64,000 nucleotides of DNA from assembly GCF_025642115.1 (NCBI RefSeq), contig NZ_CP106753.1, positions 2,937,501 through 3,001,500 on the forward strand. Direction: 5' to 3'. This DNA comes from Chitiniphilus purpureus. GTDB lineage: Bacteria; Pseudomonadota; Gammaproteobacteria; Burkholderiales; Chitinibacteraceae. The notes below the pieces were generated by a model. The model worked only from the letters and a program-made list of their open reading frames with translations. It was not told the origin of the DNA and ran no database searches. Position numbers and translations under genes: made by a program. Below, piece after piece: positions 28,159 to 37,057 of the stretch (its first letter is position 1; each line of letters starts with the position of its first letter).

Positions 28159-29085
28159 TCAGTTGCGGCGCATCCATACAATGCGCGGCACCTCTTCGCC
28201 GTTACGTTCCAGCAGTGCGGCGAAACGTGAGTTGACGCGGCCGAACCGCACTTCCACCTCGTTGACGAAATACCGGCTCTCGACGCTGACCAGCTCCAGC
28301 CCAAGCTCGCCGCGCTTGCTTTCGGGCAGCACTGCCTGGAATGCCTCCATGGTCTCGAAAAAGCGTCCGGCACGCGCGGCGACCACGGCGCGTGCCTCGG
28401 ACAGCGACAGTGCGGGCAGCACCGCCGCCAGCACCTCGGGCTCGGCAAAATTGACGTTCACCGCGGTCTTCTGCGGCAGCACGGTCACATAAGGGGCGAT
28501 CCGGGCCAGGGTCTCCGCGTCGAAGCCGCGCAGGGCCGACAGGCTGGCAAGATCGGTCAGCGGCTGCCCAGCGGTGCGATAGGGCGGGCGCAGGTTGAGG
28601 TAGTCGGTATCCTCGGCGCCGCCCGGGTAGCGCACCTGGGCGTCGCTGTCCTGCCAGTCCACCAGCGCGTCGACCAGATCGGGCGACACGCCGATGCTGT
28701 CGAACAGTCGCCGGCAGGCATCGATGTCACCGGGCTGCTCCTGGCCGTTCTGCACCAGATTGTTCAGGTTGAAACGCCCCTGCTGTTCCACGAGCCGCCC
28801 GCCTGCCTGGCCGCGCTCGACCGGAATGGCAGGGATGGGCACGTTCCACGGCTCCAGGAGATGATCGACATGATTGCGCCGCACATCGTCACGCAGCGTC
28901 AGCCGCGCCAGATCGATGGCGGCCATCGCCACACCACGTGCCTCGGCCATGTCATATTGGTTTTCCAGCTGGCGCAGCCACAGCTGCTGCCGCCAGGCGA
29001 TCCAGACGGCCAGCGCCGCCACCAGCGCGGCAGTGGCCACGGCGGTGAGGATCGCGATGCCGCGTTGCCGTGTTGCGCTGTTCAT
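28159..29085 (-). CDS. gspK: Type II secretion minor pseudopilin GspK
   Basis: A 308-residue minor pseudopilin that caps the pseudopilus with GspI and GspJ. The N-terminus has a short basic leader and prepilin cleavage site RQRG|IAIL followed by a hydrophobic helix; the Glu5 of other pseudopilins is absent, as is normal for GspK. The large globular domain includes GRFNLNNLVQNG and the repeated helix-hairpin-helix-like region (SLSALRGFDAETLARIAPYVTVLP). The ATG overlaps the gspJ stop (ATGA). It is the last gene of the block; gspL, gspM and gspN do not follow. Confidence 0.93.
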   Translation of the reverse strand: MNSATRQRGIAILTAVATAALVAALAVWIAWRQQLWLRQLENQYDMAEARGVAMAAIDLARLTLRDDVRRNHVDHLLEPWNVPIPAIPVERGQAGGRLVEQQGRFNLNNLVQNGQEQPGDIDACRRLFDSIGVSPDLVDALVDWQDSDAQVRYPGGAEDTDYLNLRPPYRTAGQPLTDLASLSALRGFDAETLARIAPYVTVLPQKTAVNVNFAEPEVLAAVLPALSLSEARAVVAARAGRFFETMEAFQAVLPESKRGELGLELVSVESRYFVNEVEVRFGRVNSRFAALLERNGEEVPRIVWMRRN

Positions 29086-29678
29086 GGCACCAGATAGACC
29101 CGGGTCAGCGGCGCCTGCGCCTGACGGGCCAGGACGATTTCGACCGCTTGCGGACGCACCGCGCTGTTGCCGGGTACCGGCCACGAGGGTTGCCATTGGC
29201 CATTGGCGTCCAAAAAGCGCGTCTCGAAGCGCGTCACATCCTGCAGCAACACATGCACTGTCGGCTCGGCCAGCGGTGCCAGATCCAGCCCCTCCCACAT
29301 CAGCAACTGCAGCCTGCGGCCGTCCAGACGATAGGCGATGCGATAGTCCTCCCTAGCCCGATCCATGCGCACCAGCTCCAGCGCCGCGTCACGCTGGCGC
29401 ACCGGCTTGATGGTGCCACGCAGGCTGGGCTGCACCACCCCGCCCGCGTCACGCCACTTACGATCCACCGCGTGCAACAGGTCCTCCTCGATGCGGTCGA
29501 GCACCAGTGCGGTTTCGCGCCAGTAGGCCGCCTCCGCATCCAGCCGCGTCTTCACCTGGGCCACCTGTTCCAGCCCGCGGTAGGCGATCAGCGATACCAC
29601 CGCGAAGATCATCAGCGCGATCAGGATCTCCAGCAACGTGAACCCCTGCCCACTGCAGCGGGCCGGATGCCGCTTCAT
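29082..29678 (-). CDS. gspJ: Type II secretion minor pseudopilin GspJ
   Basis: A 198-residue minor pseudopilin with prepilin peptidase site SGQG|FTLLE and Glu5 conserved, then a hydrophobic helix of about 20 residues (ILIALMIFAVVSLIAYRGLE). It forms the pseudopilus tip with GspI and GspK in the periplasm and needs the inner-membrane prepilin peptidase for maturation. The ATG overlaps the gspI stop and its own stop overlaps the gspK start, both by 4 bases. Confidence 0.93.
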   Translation of the reverse strand: MKRHPARCSGQGFTLLEILIALMIFAVVSLIAYRGLEQVAQVKTRLDAEAAYWRETALVLDRIEEDLLHAVDRKWRDAGGVVQPSLRGTIKPVRQRDAALELVRMDRAREDYRIAYRLDGRRLQLLMWEGLDLAPLAEPTVHVLLQDVTRFETRFLDANGQWQPSWPVPGNSAVRPQAVEIVLARQAQAPLTRVYLVP

Positions 29679-30046
29679 CGCTGCACCTGGGCAAGGTAGC
29701 TGACCAGCGTGGCCGCCGCGTAGTCGGTCTGTCCCCCGGCATACACCTTGACCTCGACGCGGCGGAAGCTGCGGTTGGGCGAGGCCGAAACCTCTGCCTG
29801 CCAGGTGAAATGCGCCCCGCCCTGGGTGGCCGAGCCTTCGCTGCGCCCCACATCGGGAAAGAGCCGGCGTGCGCGCAACTCGTTCAGATGGTTCTGTGCC
29901 ACCCAGCCGGCCAGCATGCGCGTGTGCAGCGTCAATGCCGCATCGGTGCTGGCCGAGGTGGCGCGCAGCGCCGCAGCGAGCGCCACCGCCAGGATGGCAA
30001 GCGCCACCAGCACCTCGATCAGCGTGAAACCGCGCCGCATGTTCAT
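29675..30046 (-). CDS. gspI: Type II secretion minor pseudopilin GspI
   Basis: A 123-residue minor pseudopilin with the leader MNMRRG cleaved before FTLIEVLVALAILAVAL. Glu5 is present. In known systems GspI nucleates the pseudopilus tip and recruits GspJ and GspK. ATG 30046 is chosen because it overlaps the gspH stop (ATGA) and gives a 6-residue leader; the frame is open further upstream but inside gspH. Confidence 0.92.
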   Translation of the reverse strand: MNMRRGFTLIEVLVALAILAVALAAALRATSASTDAALTLHTRMLAGWVAQNHLNELRARRLFPDVGRSEGSATQGGAHFTWQAEVSASPNRSFRRVEVKVYAGGQTDYAAATLVSYLAQVQR

Positions 30047-30546
30047 GCCGGGTCCGCCCGCGCCTGTACCCGGCCCATGATGTCGCCCGCGAGGTGCCAA
30101 CGCCGCTCCCCCAGACCCAGCGTCACATCGAACGGCTGGTTGACCCCGGATGGCTCGAACACGATACGTTCGCCGACCCGCCGTGCCTTCAGGTTGACGC
30201 GTATCGCCAACACCCGCATGCCCGGCGGCAGCTCGCGCGGCTTGAGCACCTCGTGGCTGGGCAGGGCCTGCCAGACGTTGCGATCGTCCAGCGTCCAGAA
30301 CTGGTAGCCGCTGCCGTCGGAAGACCAGGCGATGGCACGGCCGCCGGCAATGGCTTCATCACGGGCGCTTTCGAACAGCAGCGCCAGCCGCTGGCTTTCA
30401 CGTTCCATCGTCTGGCCGTCGGAAAGGTCGAAACGGACCATGGCGAGCCCCAGCACGATGCCGACCAACGCCAAGGCCACCAGGATCTCGATCAGCGTGA
30501 AGCCGCGCTTTGCCGCCGGTGCCAGGACCGGCCGGCATACGGGCAC
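30043..30546 (-). CDS. gspH: Type II secretion minor pseudopilin GspH
   Basis: Minor pseudopilin with cleavage site AAKRG|FTLIEILVALALVGIVLG and conserved Glu5, followed by a GspH domain (QRLALLFESARDEAIAGGRAIAW, typical of the family). The GTG at 30546 gives a 15-residue leader and a 167-residue protein, but it has no clear ribosome site and the frame stays open upstream into gspG, so the start is uncertain. The 229 bases between gspG and this start are unusual in an operon where the other genes overlap. Confidence 0.8.
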   Translation of the reverse strand: MPVCRPVLAPAAKRGFTLIEILVALALVGIVLGLAMVRFDLSDGQTMERESQRLALLFESARDEAIAGGRAIAWSSDGSGYQFWTLDDRNVWQALPSHEVLKPRELPPGMRVLAIRVNLKARRVGERIVFEPSGVNQPFDVTLGLGERRWHLAGDIMGRVQARADPA

Positions 30547-30775
30547 GGCGCAGGACGACTGCCGCAGCGCCGGGCACGGCAAGGCGCGCGCTGCGGGCCG
30601 TGCCGTCGGCAGGCGCGGCACAGCGCGGCAATGCCAAGCCCCGTCCATGGGCCGGCCTGCGACAGCGCCTGCCTGACCGTGCGGCCCGTGCATCGGGCGG
30701 TTCACCGCGCAGGATTGCGCGTGCCCGGCACCGACCGGCGCATCCCGCGTCTGAATGGCAAGGCGTGCCGGACTG

Positions 30776-31219
30776 CTACAGTTGCCACGACCCGATGTCG
30801 GCGTCAAAACCTTCGCCTCCCTGCTGGCCGTCGGCACCGTAGCTCATCACGTCGATCTCACCCTTGAGACCTGGATTGAGGTAGAGATAGTCACCGCCCC
30901 ACGGGTCCTTGGGCAGTTTCTCCAGGTAGCCGCCCGTCTTCCAGTTGTTCGGCACCGGGCCGGAGGTGGGCTTTTCGATCAGCGCACGCAGCCCTTGCTC
31001 GGTGGTCGGGTAGCGGCCGTTGTCGAGCTTGTACAGCTTGAGGCCCTGGATCACCGTGCGGATGTCCTGCTGTGCGGCCACCACGCGCGCTTCGTTGGGG
31101 CGATCCATGATCTTGGGCACCACCAGCGCGCCCAGGATGGCGAGGATGGTGATGACCACCAGGATCTCGATCAGCGTGAAGCCACGTTCGCGTGCGTGAG
31201 GACGGTTCGGGTTAGCCAT
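30776..31219 (-). CDS. gspG: Type II secretion major pseudopilin GspG
   Basis: A 147-residue major pseudopilin, the main subunit of the periplasmic piston. Leader with Arg-rich end RERG|FTLIEILVVITILAILGALVVPKIM, Glu5 conserved. The C-terminal part has the GspG signature GRYPTTEQGLRALIEKPTSG, the DPWGGDYLYLNPG segment and the acidic calcium-binding end (SYGADGQQGGEGFDADIGSW). It follows gspF by 9 bases. Confidence 0.96.
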   Translation of the reverse strand: MANPNRPHARERGFTLIEILVVITILAILGALVVPKIMDRPNEARVVAAQQDIRTVIQGLKLYKLDNGRYPTTEQGLRALIEKPTSGPVPNNWKTGGYLEKLPKDPWGGDYLYLNPGLKGEIDVMSYGADGQQGGEGFDADIGSWQL

Positions 31220-31228
31220 GGTCGGTTT

Positions 31229-32434
31229 CTATCTCACCAGTTGATTCATCTCGAAAACGGGCAGCAGGATCGCCAGCACGATCAGCAACACCACCACCCC
31301 CATCGCCAGCACCATGAACGGGCCCAGCAGCCCGGTGAAGGTGGCCACACGGTTTTCCAGCTCCTGCGCCTGCTGCGCCGCCGCCTTTTCCAGCATGAAC
31401 TCCAGCCGGCCGGTGGCCTCCCCGCTGGCGATCAGGTGGATCAGCACCGGCGGGAACAGCCTGCTCTGCCCCAGCGCGCGCGACAGCGTCACGCCCTCGC
31501 GCACCTGCGCGGCCGCCTGCTCGACGGCATCTCGCAGCGGCAGATTGCCCATCACCCCGCTTGCGGCGCCCAGCGCCTTCAGAAGCGGTACGCCGCTGCC
31601 GACCAGGATGGCCAGTGTCGAGGCCAATCGCGCCGTATTGCCGGCCCGCTCGAACCGGCCGAAAAGCGGCATGCGCAGACGCCATGCGTGAAACGCCCGT
31701 TTCACCCGCTCCACCTTCAGCGCCCGCCAGGCGCCCAGCGCAGCGATGAGGGCAACGACCAGCAGCGCCAGACCCCATTCGCGTACCACGCTGCTTGCCC
31801 ATAACAGTGCCTTGGTCAGCAGGGGCAGTTCCTGTTTGGCACTCTGGAACACGGTGACCATCTGCGGCACCACCCAGGTGAGCAGCCCGATCACCACCAG
31901 CAGCGACACCACCATCACCACCGCAGGATAGATGAACGCCAGACCGACCTTGGCCGCCAACGCGGCACGTGCCTCAAGGTAGTCCGCCAGCCGCTGCATC
32001 ACCGCGGCGGCACGGCCGGATTCCTCGCCGGCGGCGACGATGGTGCGATACAGCTCCGGAAACGCGTGCTGCTGGCGTGACAGCGCCTGCGACAGCGACG
32101 CGCCTGCCAGGATCTCGCTGCGCAGCGCCGCCACCAATTGCTTCTCGCGCTCGCCGTCGCTTTGCTCGATCAGCACCGACAGCGCCTGCTCCAGCGGCAG
32201 CCCGGCGTCGAGCAGGGTGGCCAGCTGGCGGGTCAGCAATGACAGCCGCTGCGTTCCCAGCCGGCGCGCCCGGCCCCCACGGGTACCGGCGCCACCATCG
32301 ACCACGTCGATCCGGCTGACCCACAACCCCTGATCGCGCAGCTGCAGGCGCGCAGTGCGGAGATTGTCGGCCTCGATCAGGCCGCGCACCTTGCCGCCGT
32401 CGTCGCGTACCGCCTGGTAGCGGAATGCGGTCAC
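31229..32434 (-). CDS. gspF: Type II secretion inner-membrane platform protein GspF
   Basis: A 401-residue polytopic inner-membrane protein with two T2SSF repeats (about residues 70-193 and 273-395), each with LARQLATLLDAGLPL-like (here LTRQLATLLDAGLPLEQAL) and STLAILVGSGVPLLKAL motifs, and three membrane segments. It connects the GspE ATPase to the pseudopilus. First gene of the gspFGHIJK block. GspE and GspD, its usual upstream neighbours, are not in this window; the gene upstream is purU instead. Confidence 0.96.
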   Translation of the reverse strand: MTAFRYQAVRDDGGKVRGLIEADNLRTARLQLRDQGLWVSRIDVVDGGAGTRGGRARRLGTQRLSLLTRQLATLLDAGLPLEQALSVLIEQSDGEREKQLVAALRSEILAGASLSQALSRQQHAFPELYRTIVAAGEESGRAAAVMQRLADYLEARAALAAKVGLAFIYPAVVMVVSLLVVIGLLTWVVPQMVTVFQSAKQELPLLTKALLWASSVVREWGLALLVVALIAALGAWRALKVERVKRAFHAWRLRMPLFGRFERAGNTARLASTLAILVGSGVPLLKALGAASGVMGNLPLRDAVEQAAAQVREGVTLSRALGQSRLFPPVLIHLIASGEATGRLEFMLEKAAAQQAQELENRVATFTGLLGPFMVLAMGVVVLLIVLAILLPVFEMNQLVR

Positions 32435-32499
32435 ACCCGTCCCCTGGGATGGGCGGCACAGCGGTCGGGCCGGAGGGCGGGCGTCATGGCGGGCAGGCG

Positions 32500-33351
32500 T
32501 TAGGCAAAGATGACAGTCTTATTGGAGTACACCAGCACCCGATGTTCCAAGTGCCACTTTACCGCACGCGCCAGCACCATCTTCTCCAGGTCGCGCCCTT
32601 TGCGGATCAGTGCCTCGACGTCGTCGCGGTGCGAAATACGGATCACGTCCTGCTCGATGATGGGGCCGTCGTCCAGCACCTCGGTCACATAATGGCTGGT
32701 CGCACCGATCAGCTTGACGCCGCGGGCGAACGCGCGATGGTAGGGCTTGGCGCCGTCGAAGGCCGGCAGGAAGCTGTGGTGGATATTGATGACGCGCTGC
32801 GGGTAAGCACTGGTGAAGTCGTGGCTGAGCACCTGCATGTAGCGCGCCAGCACGATCAGGTCGATCTGTTGTGCCTCCAGCAGCGCACGCTGCGCCGCCT
32901 CCGCTTCGGCCTTGCCGTCACGCCCGACCGGGATCACGTGGTAGGGGATGCCATAGAAATCGGCCAGCGCCCGGCAGTCCTCATGGTTGGACACGATCAG
33001 CGGGATATCGCAATGCAGCTCGCCGCTCTGGTGCCGATGCAGCAGGTCGACCAGGCAGTGGTCGTACTTGGATACGAAGATCGCCATCCGGGGCCGGCGT
33101 GCCGACAGTGCCACCTTCCACTGCATCTGGAAACGGTCGGCGATCGGCTGGAACGCAGCATTGAAAGCCGCCATGTCCAGCGTGAAGTCGGCCAGATCCC
33201 ATTCCACCCGCATCAGGAAAAGATTCTCGGTATTGTCCTGGTGCTGATCCGAATGGACGATGTTGGCGTTGTAGGTGAACAGGAAATTGGCGATGGCGGC
33301 CGAAATCCCCTTGCGATCCGGACAACTGATCAAGAGCGTGGCGGTGTTCAT
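32500..33351 (-). CDS. purU: Formyltetrahydrofolate deformylase
   Basis: Hydrolyses 10-formyltetrahydrofolate to formate and tetrahydrofolate, balancing one-carbon units and supplying formate for purine synthesis. The 283-residue protein has an N-terminal ACT regulatory domain (LLISCPDRKGISAAIANFL) and a C-terminal formyltransferase domain with the catalytic Asn/His/Asp set in VINIHHSFLPAFDGAKPY and ATSHYVTEVLDDGPIIEQD. It is divergent from trmL, with a TAGAAT -10-like box 28 bases upstream of its start region. Confidence 0.96.
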   Translation of the reverse strand: MNTATLLISCPDRKGISAAIANFLFTYNANIVHSDQHQDNTENLFLMRVEWDLADFTLDMAAFNAAFQPIADRFQMQWKVALSARRPRMAIFVSKYDHCLVDLLHRHQSGELHCDIPLIVSNHEDCRALADFYGIPYHVIPVGRDGKAEAEAAQRALLEAQQIDLIVLARYMQVLSHDFTSAYPQRVINIHHSFLPAFDGAKPYHRAFARGVKLIGATSHYVTEVLDDGPIIEQDVIRISHRDDVEALIRKGRDLEKMVLARAVKWHLEHRVLVYSNKTVIFA

Positions 33352-33484
33352 GCTGGATTACCGGTGAGCGTGGCAGCCAGCGATTCTAGCAGCAAGGCCA
33401 CCGGCGGCGCACCGCGTCCCACCGGGCAAGCAGGTACAATGCCGGCCGTTGCCGCTGCGCGGCCCGCCCATCCTGATCCGCTGC

Positions 33485-33949
33485 ATGTTCCACATTGTCC
33501 TGTTCCAACCCGAAATCCCCCCCAACACCGGCAACGTGATCCGGCTGGCTGCCAACACGGGGTGCAGCCTGCATCTGGTCAAGCCGCTGGGCTTCGAGCT
33601 GGACGACGCCCGGTTGCGCCGTGCCGGGCTCGATTATCACGAGTATGCCCCGCTGCAGCTGCACGACGATTGGGCGGCACTGCAGGCCGCGTTGCCGGGG
33701 CGACGCTATTTCGCGTTGACCACGCGCGCCAGCCGGCGCATCGACAGCGTGGCCTTCACCGCGGGCGACGTGTTCGTGTTCGGGCCGGAGACGCGCGGGC
33801 TGCCGCAGGCGCTGCTCGACGGCTTCGATGCCGAAGCACGGCTGCGCCTGCCGATGCGGCCAGGCCAGCGCAGCCTCAATCTTTCCAACGCGGTGGCGGT
33901 GACGGTATTCGAAGCCTGGCGCCAACTGGGCTATCCACACAGCACCTGA
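33485..33949 (+). CDS. trmL: tRNA (cytidine(34)-2'-O)-methyltransferase TrmL
   Basis: A 154-residue SPOUT methyltransferase that 2'-O-methylates the wobble base (C34 or cmnm5U34) of two tRNA-Leu. The trefoil-knot motifs are present: [18 protein letters not shown] at the N-terminus, FGPETRGLP in the middle and [19 protein letters not shown] at the C-terminus. The frame is open from 33449, but homologues start at [10 protein letters not shown], so ATG 33485 is used. A TACAAT box (about 33436-33441) may be its -10. Confidence 0.95.
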   Translation: MFHIVLFQPEIPPNTGNVIRLAANTGCSLHLVKPLGFELDDARLRRAGLDYHEYAPLQLHDDWAALQAALPGRRYFALTTRASRRIDSVAFTAGDVFVFGPETRGLPQALLDGFDAEARLRLPMRPGQRSLNLSNAVAVTVFEAWRQLGYPHST

Positions 33950-33956
33950 GCCGGGC

Positions 33957-33985
33957 ATCAAAAAAGGCGGCCATGGGCCGCCTTC
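33957..33985 (-). terminator. Intrinsic terminator of dps
   Basis: On the minus strand GGCGGCC and GGCCGCC form a stem flanked by AA/TT pairs, followed by a run of T (forward A-run 33960-33966). It lies 22 bases after the dps stop and also faces the end of trmL, so it may work in both directions. Confidence 0.75.
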
Positions 33986-34007
33986 CGGTTGCAACAACCT
34001 GCCGCAA

Positions 34008-34475
34008 TCACTCCAGCAGACTGCGCAGCATCCAGGCCGTCTTCTCATGCACCTGCAGGCGCTGGGTCAGCAGGTCGGCGGTCGCCTCGTCGTTGACTTC
34101 ATCGGCGAGGGGGAACAGGCCGCGCGCGGTGCGCACCACTGTTTCCTGGCCAACCACCAGCAGCCTGATCATCTCTTCGGCCTTGGGCGTGCCTTCGACT
34201 TCCTTCACGCTGGAAAGCTTGACGAACTGGGCATAGGTGCCCGGCGCCGGAAAGCCCAGCGCCCGGATGCGCTCGGCGATCACATCCACCGCCAGCGCCA
34301 GCTCGTTGTACTGCTGCTCGAACATCAGATGCAGCGTATTGAACATCGGCCCGGTCACGTTCCAGTGGAAATTGTGCGTCTGCAGATAGAGCGTATAGGT
34401 GTCGGCCAGCAGCCGCGACAGGCCCTGGGCGATCTCGCCGCGCTGGTTTTCGGAAATGCCGGTATGAATATCCAT
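34008..34475 (-). CDS. dps: Dps-family DNA-protecting ferritin-like protein
   Basis: A 155-residue mini-ferritin that forms 12-subunit shells, oxidises iron(II) with peroxide and protects DNA. The interface ferroxidase motif is seen in [15 protein letters not shown] and the partner acidic residues in [12 protein letters not shown]. The C-terminus ([14 protein letters not shown]) is typical. Start ATG 34475 has GAGG just upstream; the open frame upstream is not family-like. A 14-base inverted repeat lies about 67 bases upstream (34542-34555). Confidence 0.94.
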   Translation of the reverse strand: MDIHTGISENQRGEIAQGLSRLLADTYTLYLQTHNFHWNVTGPMFNTLHLMFEQQYNELALAVDVIAERIRALGFPAPGTYAQFVKLSSVKEVEGTPKAEEMIRLLVVGQETVVRTARGLFPLADEVNDEATADLLTQRLQVHEKTAWMLRSLLE

Positions 34476-34541
34476 CGGTCGACCTCGCTTGAAGGTGGGA
34501 ACGAAAACAGTGTGGGCCAGTGTAATGCGCCCGGGAAATAG

Positions 34542-34555
34542 ATTGTTCCAACAAT
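34542..34555 (-). promoter_or_regulatory. Inverted repeat upstream of dps
   Basis: ATTGTT-2-AACAAT: two exact 6-base inverted arms in an A/T-rich patch between the globin and dps genes. Candidate operator for dps; the protein that binds it cannot be named from the sequence. Confidence 0.35.
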
Positions 34556-34575
34556 TACGATAGCCACGCCGCGGT

Positions 34576-34965
34576 CTAGACGTTCCGCATGAAGTCGGCG
34601 GTCCGGGCAAACGCCTCCTGCAGATGCGCGCGCAATGCCGGTTCCATCGGTGTCTGCGCCAACGCCTGGTCCATGCAATGCAACCACTGGTCGCGCTCGG
34701 CATCGCCTATCCTGAAGGGCAGATGGCGCGCCCGCAGCCGCGGATGGCCGTATTTCTCGATGAACAGCGACGGTCCGCCCAACCAGCCGGACAGAAATTC
34801 GAAGAACTTCTGCCTAATCTCAGTGCTGTCGGCTGCATGCATCGCATGGATCGCCGCAGCCTGTGGATCACTGGCCATGATGTCGTAGAAGCGGTCGACC
34901 AGCCGGCGCAGCGCCGCTGCGCCGCCAAGCAGGTCATAAGGGGTGATTTCGCCTGGTTGCGCCAT
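34576..34965 (-). CDS. Group 2 truncated haemoglobin
   Basis: A 129-residue globin of the trHbO type. It begins [21 protein letters not shown], has the proximal-His region [11 protein letters not shown] and the conserved Trp in [12 protein letters not shown]. These proteins bind oxygen, nitric oxide or peroxide and often serve oxidative or nitrosative stress defence. It is upstream of dps on the same strand with a 100-base gap, so co-expression is possible but not certain. Confidence 0.92.
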   Translation of the reverse strand: MAQPGEITPYDLLGGAAALRRLVDRFYDIMASDPQAAAIHAMHAADSTEIRQKFFEFLSGWLGGPSLFIEKYGHPRLRARHLPFRIGDAERDQWLHCMDQALAQTPMEPALRAHLQEAFARTADFMRNV

Positions 34966-35080
34966 ATGATGGATGTGATCGTATTAGTGGGCGGTCCGCC
35001 CTGGAAGCTGGCGAAGATACTATCACGCAGCGCAACAACTTACGCTACAGTTGTAAGCATCACTCTCGGGAGAGCCGTCC

Positions 35081-36712
35081 ATGCTCAGGAAACTCAACGT
35101 CGCGAACCGGATCAGCATCGGCTTTGGCAGCCTGCTGCTGCTGCTGGTGCTTACCGGGTTGGAAGGGCTGTTCGGCCTGCATCAGGTCGAGCGCGAAATC
35201 ACCCGGCTGCTCCATGGCGATCTGGCGTTCAACACCGCCATCGTGGAGACGCGTCACCATCTAAGCAATTTGCGGCGTTTTGAGAAAGACCTGATGCTCA
35301 ATTTCGACGCCGCGGACAAGGTGGCCGAATATAAGCAGAAATGGGAGGAATCGCTCGCCGCGGCTGAAAAGAGCTTGGCTGAGGCCAAGCGTATCGCCCC
35401 GCCGGAAGGCGATGGCGAACTTGATCGACTGGCCCAGGCCAAGGCTGCCTATGCACAGAACTTCCGTGCGCTGCTGCGTCAGGTCGAGGCCGGGCAGTTC
35501 CAAAGCCCGGGGCAGATCAATACCAGCTTTGGCAGCGCCAAGGAACCGATCCGCAATATGCAGGAAGCGCTGGGCACATTGTCCGAACAGGCGTTGGCAA
35601 ACGTGGCCGCCATCGACGCCAAGGTCGAGAACACCAACCGGAAGGCAACCTACACGGCGATAACACTGACGCTGGTGGCAGCAATCCTTGGCGGCCTGCT
35701 GGCGATTGCGATCATCCGCGGTATCCGTCGCCCGCTATACGATCTGCAGAACCACATCAACGAGATCCAGCGCACCGGCAAGCTCAGCATCCAGCTGCCG
35801 GTGTATGCCGAAGACGAGATCGGCCAGACCTCACGCACCATGAACCACCTGCTCGAAGGGATGAACCATGTCATCGGCCAGGCCAACACCAACTCCCAGG
35901 CCTTGCTGTCCGCCGCGCAATCGCTGACCGACTCATCGCGCCAGGTCACGCTGGCCACCCACCAACAGTCCGAGGCATCGAACGCCACCGCTGCGGCAAT
36001 CGAAGAGCTGACGGTGAGCGTGAACATGATCTCCGACAACGCACGCACGCTGGCTGAAGCGGCCGAGCATACTGCCGCCACCGCCGGCGAAGGCACGAAC
36101 CATGCACGCCGTACCGCCGAAGCAATCAACCAGGTGGCGGTCTCGATTGCCAGCTCCACCCAAGTGATCGGCCAATTGAACCAGCGTTCGGACGAGATCG
36201 GTGGCATCGCCATGGTCATCAAGGGCATTGCCGACCAGACCAACCTGCTGGCGCTCAATGCCGCCATCGAAGCGGCACGCGCCGGCGAACTGGGACGCGG
36301 CTTCGCCGTGGTGGCCGACGAGGTCAGGAAGCTTGCCGAGCGCACCACGCAGGCCACCGTGGAAATCACCGGCAAGATCAACGCGGTGCAGCAGGACACG
36401 GCCCGTGCCGCCAGCGGCATGGAGGAAGCCGGCAAGCTGATGGAGCGCGGCGTGAGCCAGACCGAGGAAGTGGCCGGGGCACTGGCAGAGATCGAATCGC
36501 GCGCCACCGAGACGGTGGACCGGATCAACCAGATGGCACATGCCATCCGCGAGCAGAGCGTCGCCAGTAACGAAATCGCGCGCAACGTGGAGCGGATCGC
36601 CCAGGCCGGTGAGCAGAACCATGCGGCGGCAGCCAACGCCAACGATCTGGCCGACGAGTTGACCCGGCTGGCCTCGCAACTGGATCAGACCATCAGCCGC
36701 TACCGCCATTGA
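35081..36712 (+). CDS. Methyl-accepting chemotaxis protein with 4HB-type sensor domain
   Basis: A 543-residue chemoreceptor. First membrane segment about residues 11-31, a periplasmic four-helix-bundle sensor of about 155 residues (including [22 protein letters not shown]), a second membrane segment near 190-210, a HAMP domain and a cytoplasmic signalling coiled coil. The hairpin tip reads [33 protein letters not shown] sequence shared by all receptors. It signals through CheA/CheW, not encoded here. The ligand is unknown. Upstream the sequence has the inverted pair CTTAC / GTAAG (about 35039-35057). A terminator follows at 36749-36777. Confidence 0.95.
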   Translation: MLRKLNVANRISIGFGSLLLLLVLTGLEGLFGLHQVEREITRLLHGDLAFNTAIVETRHHLSNLRRFEKDLMLNFDAADKVAEYKQKWEESLAAAEKSLAEAKRIAPPEGDGELDRLAQAKAAYAQNFRALLRQVEAGQFQSPGQINTSFGSAKEPIRNMQEALGTLSEQALANVAAIDAKVENTNRKATYTAITLTLVAAILGGLLAIAIIRGIRRPLYDLQNHINEIQRTGKLSIQLPVYAEDEIGQTSRTMNHLLEGMNHVIGQANTNSQALLSAAQSLTDSSRQVTLATHQQSEASNATAAAIEELTVSVNMISDNARTLAEAAEHTAATAGEGTNHARRTAEAINQVAVSIASSTQVIGQLNQRSDEIGGIAMVIKGIADQTNLLALNAAIEAARAGELGRGFAVVADEVRKLAERTTQATVEITGKINAVQQDTARAASGMEEAGKLMERGVSQTEEVAGALAEIESRATETVDRINQMAHAIREQSVASNEIARNVERIAQAGEQNHAAAANANDLADELTRLASQLDQTISRYRH

Positions 36713-36748
36713 ACGCACCATCCCCGCAGCCCGCCTGCTGCGGCAATG

Positions 36749-36777
36749 AAAAAGCCGGGAGACCTTCCCGGCTTTTC
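36749..36777 (+). terminator. Bidirectional intrinsic terminator between the chemoreceptor and DUF3460 genes
   Basis: AAAAAGCCGGGA pairs with TCCCGGCTTTT over a short loop (GACCT), with A and T runs on the outer sides, so it can stop transcription in both directions between these convergent genes. Confidence 0.8.
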
Positions 36778-36825
36778 TTATCCTGCGGCTGCGCTTGATC
36801 GATCATGCAGCCGATGCCCGCGGGC

Positions 36826-37023
36826 TCAGTCCGCCTGGTAGGGATAGGGCTTTTGCGCGATCCGTGACGCCTGGTTGCGCTGACGCTCCTCCAGATTGAT
36901 CGGCGCCTTGTCCCACAACAGCGCCCTGCCCTCGACCTGGCCGCGTGCGACATCCGGATGATCGTGCAGATAGCCCTGCATGAACTGGGTGAATTCCGAT
37001 ACGTATTGCGTCTGCTTGAACAT
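36826..37023 (-). CDS. DUF3460 family small protein
   Basis: A 65-residue hydrophilic protein, starting MFKQTQYVSEFTQFMQGYL and ending with the conserved-looking block GRALLWDKAPINLEERQR and AQKPYPY. I recognise it as DUF3460, a betaproteobacterial family of unknown function. The frame is open 33 codons further upstream, but that part runs into the hisN gene and has no ribosome site, so ATG 37023 is used. It may be co-transcribed with the phosphatase gene 34 bases upstream. Confidence 0.75.
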   Translation of the reverse strand: MFKQTQYVSEFTQFMQGYLHDHPDVARGQVEGRALLWDKAPINLEERQRNQASRIAQKPYPYQAD

Positions 37024-37057
37024 GATGGTCAAAAGGCTGATGTGGGGGATGCCGGCA

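Noticed and set aside
32425..34236. 603-codon plus-strand open frame
   Set aside because: Antisense to purU and in the wrong frame for trmL, both of which are well supported.
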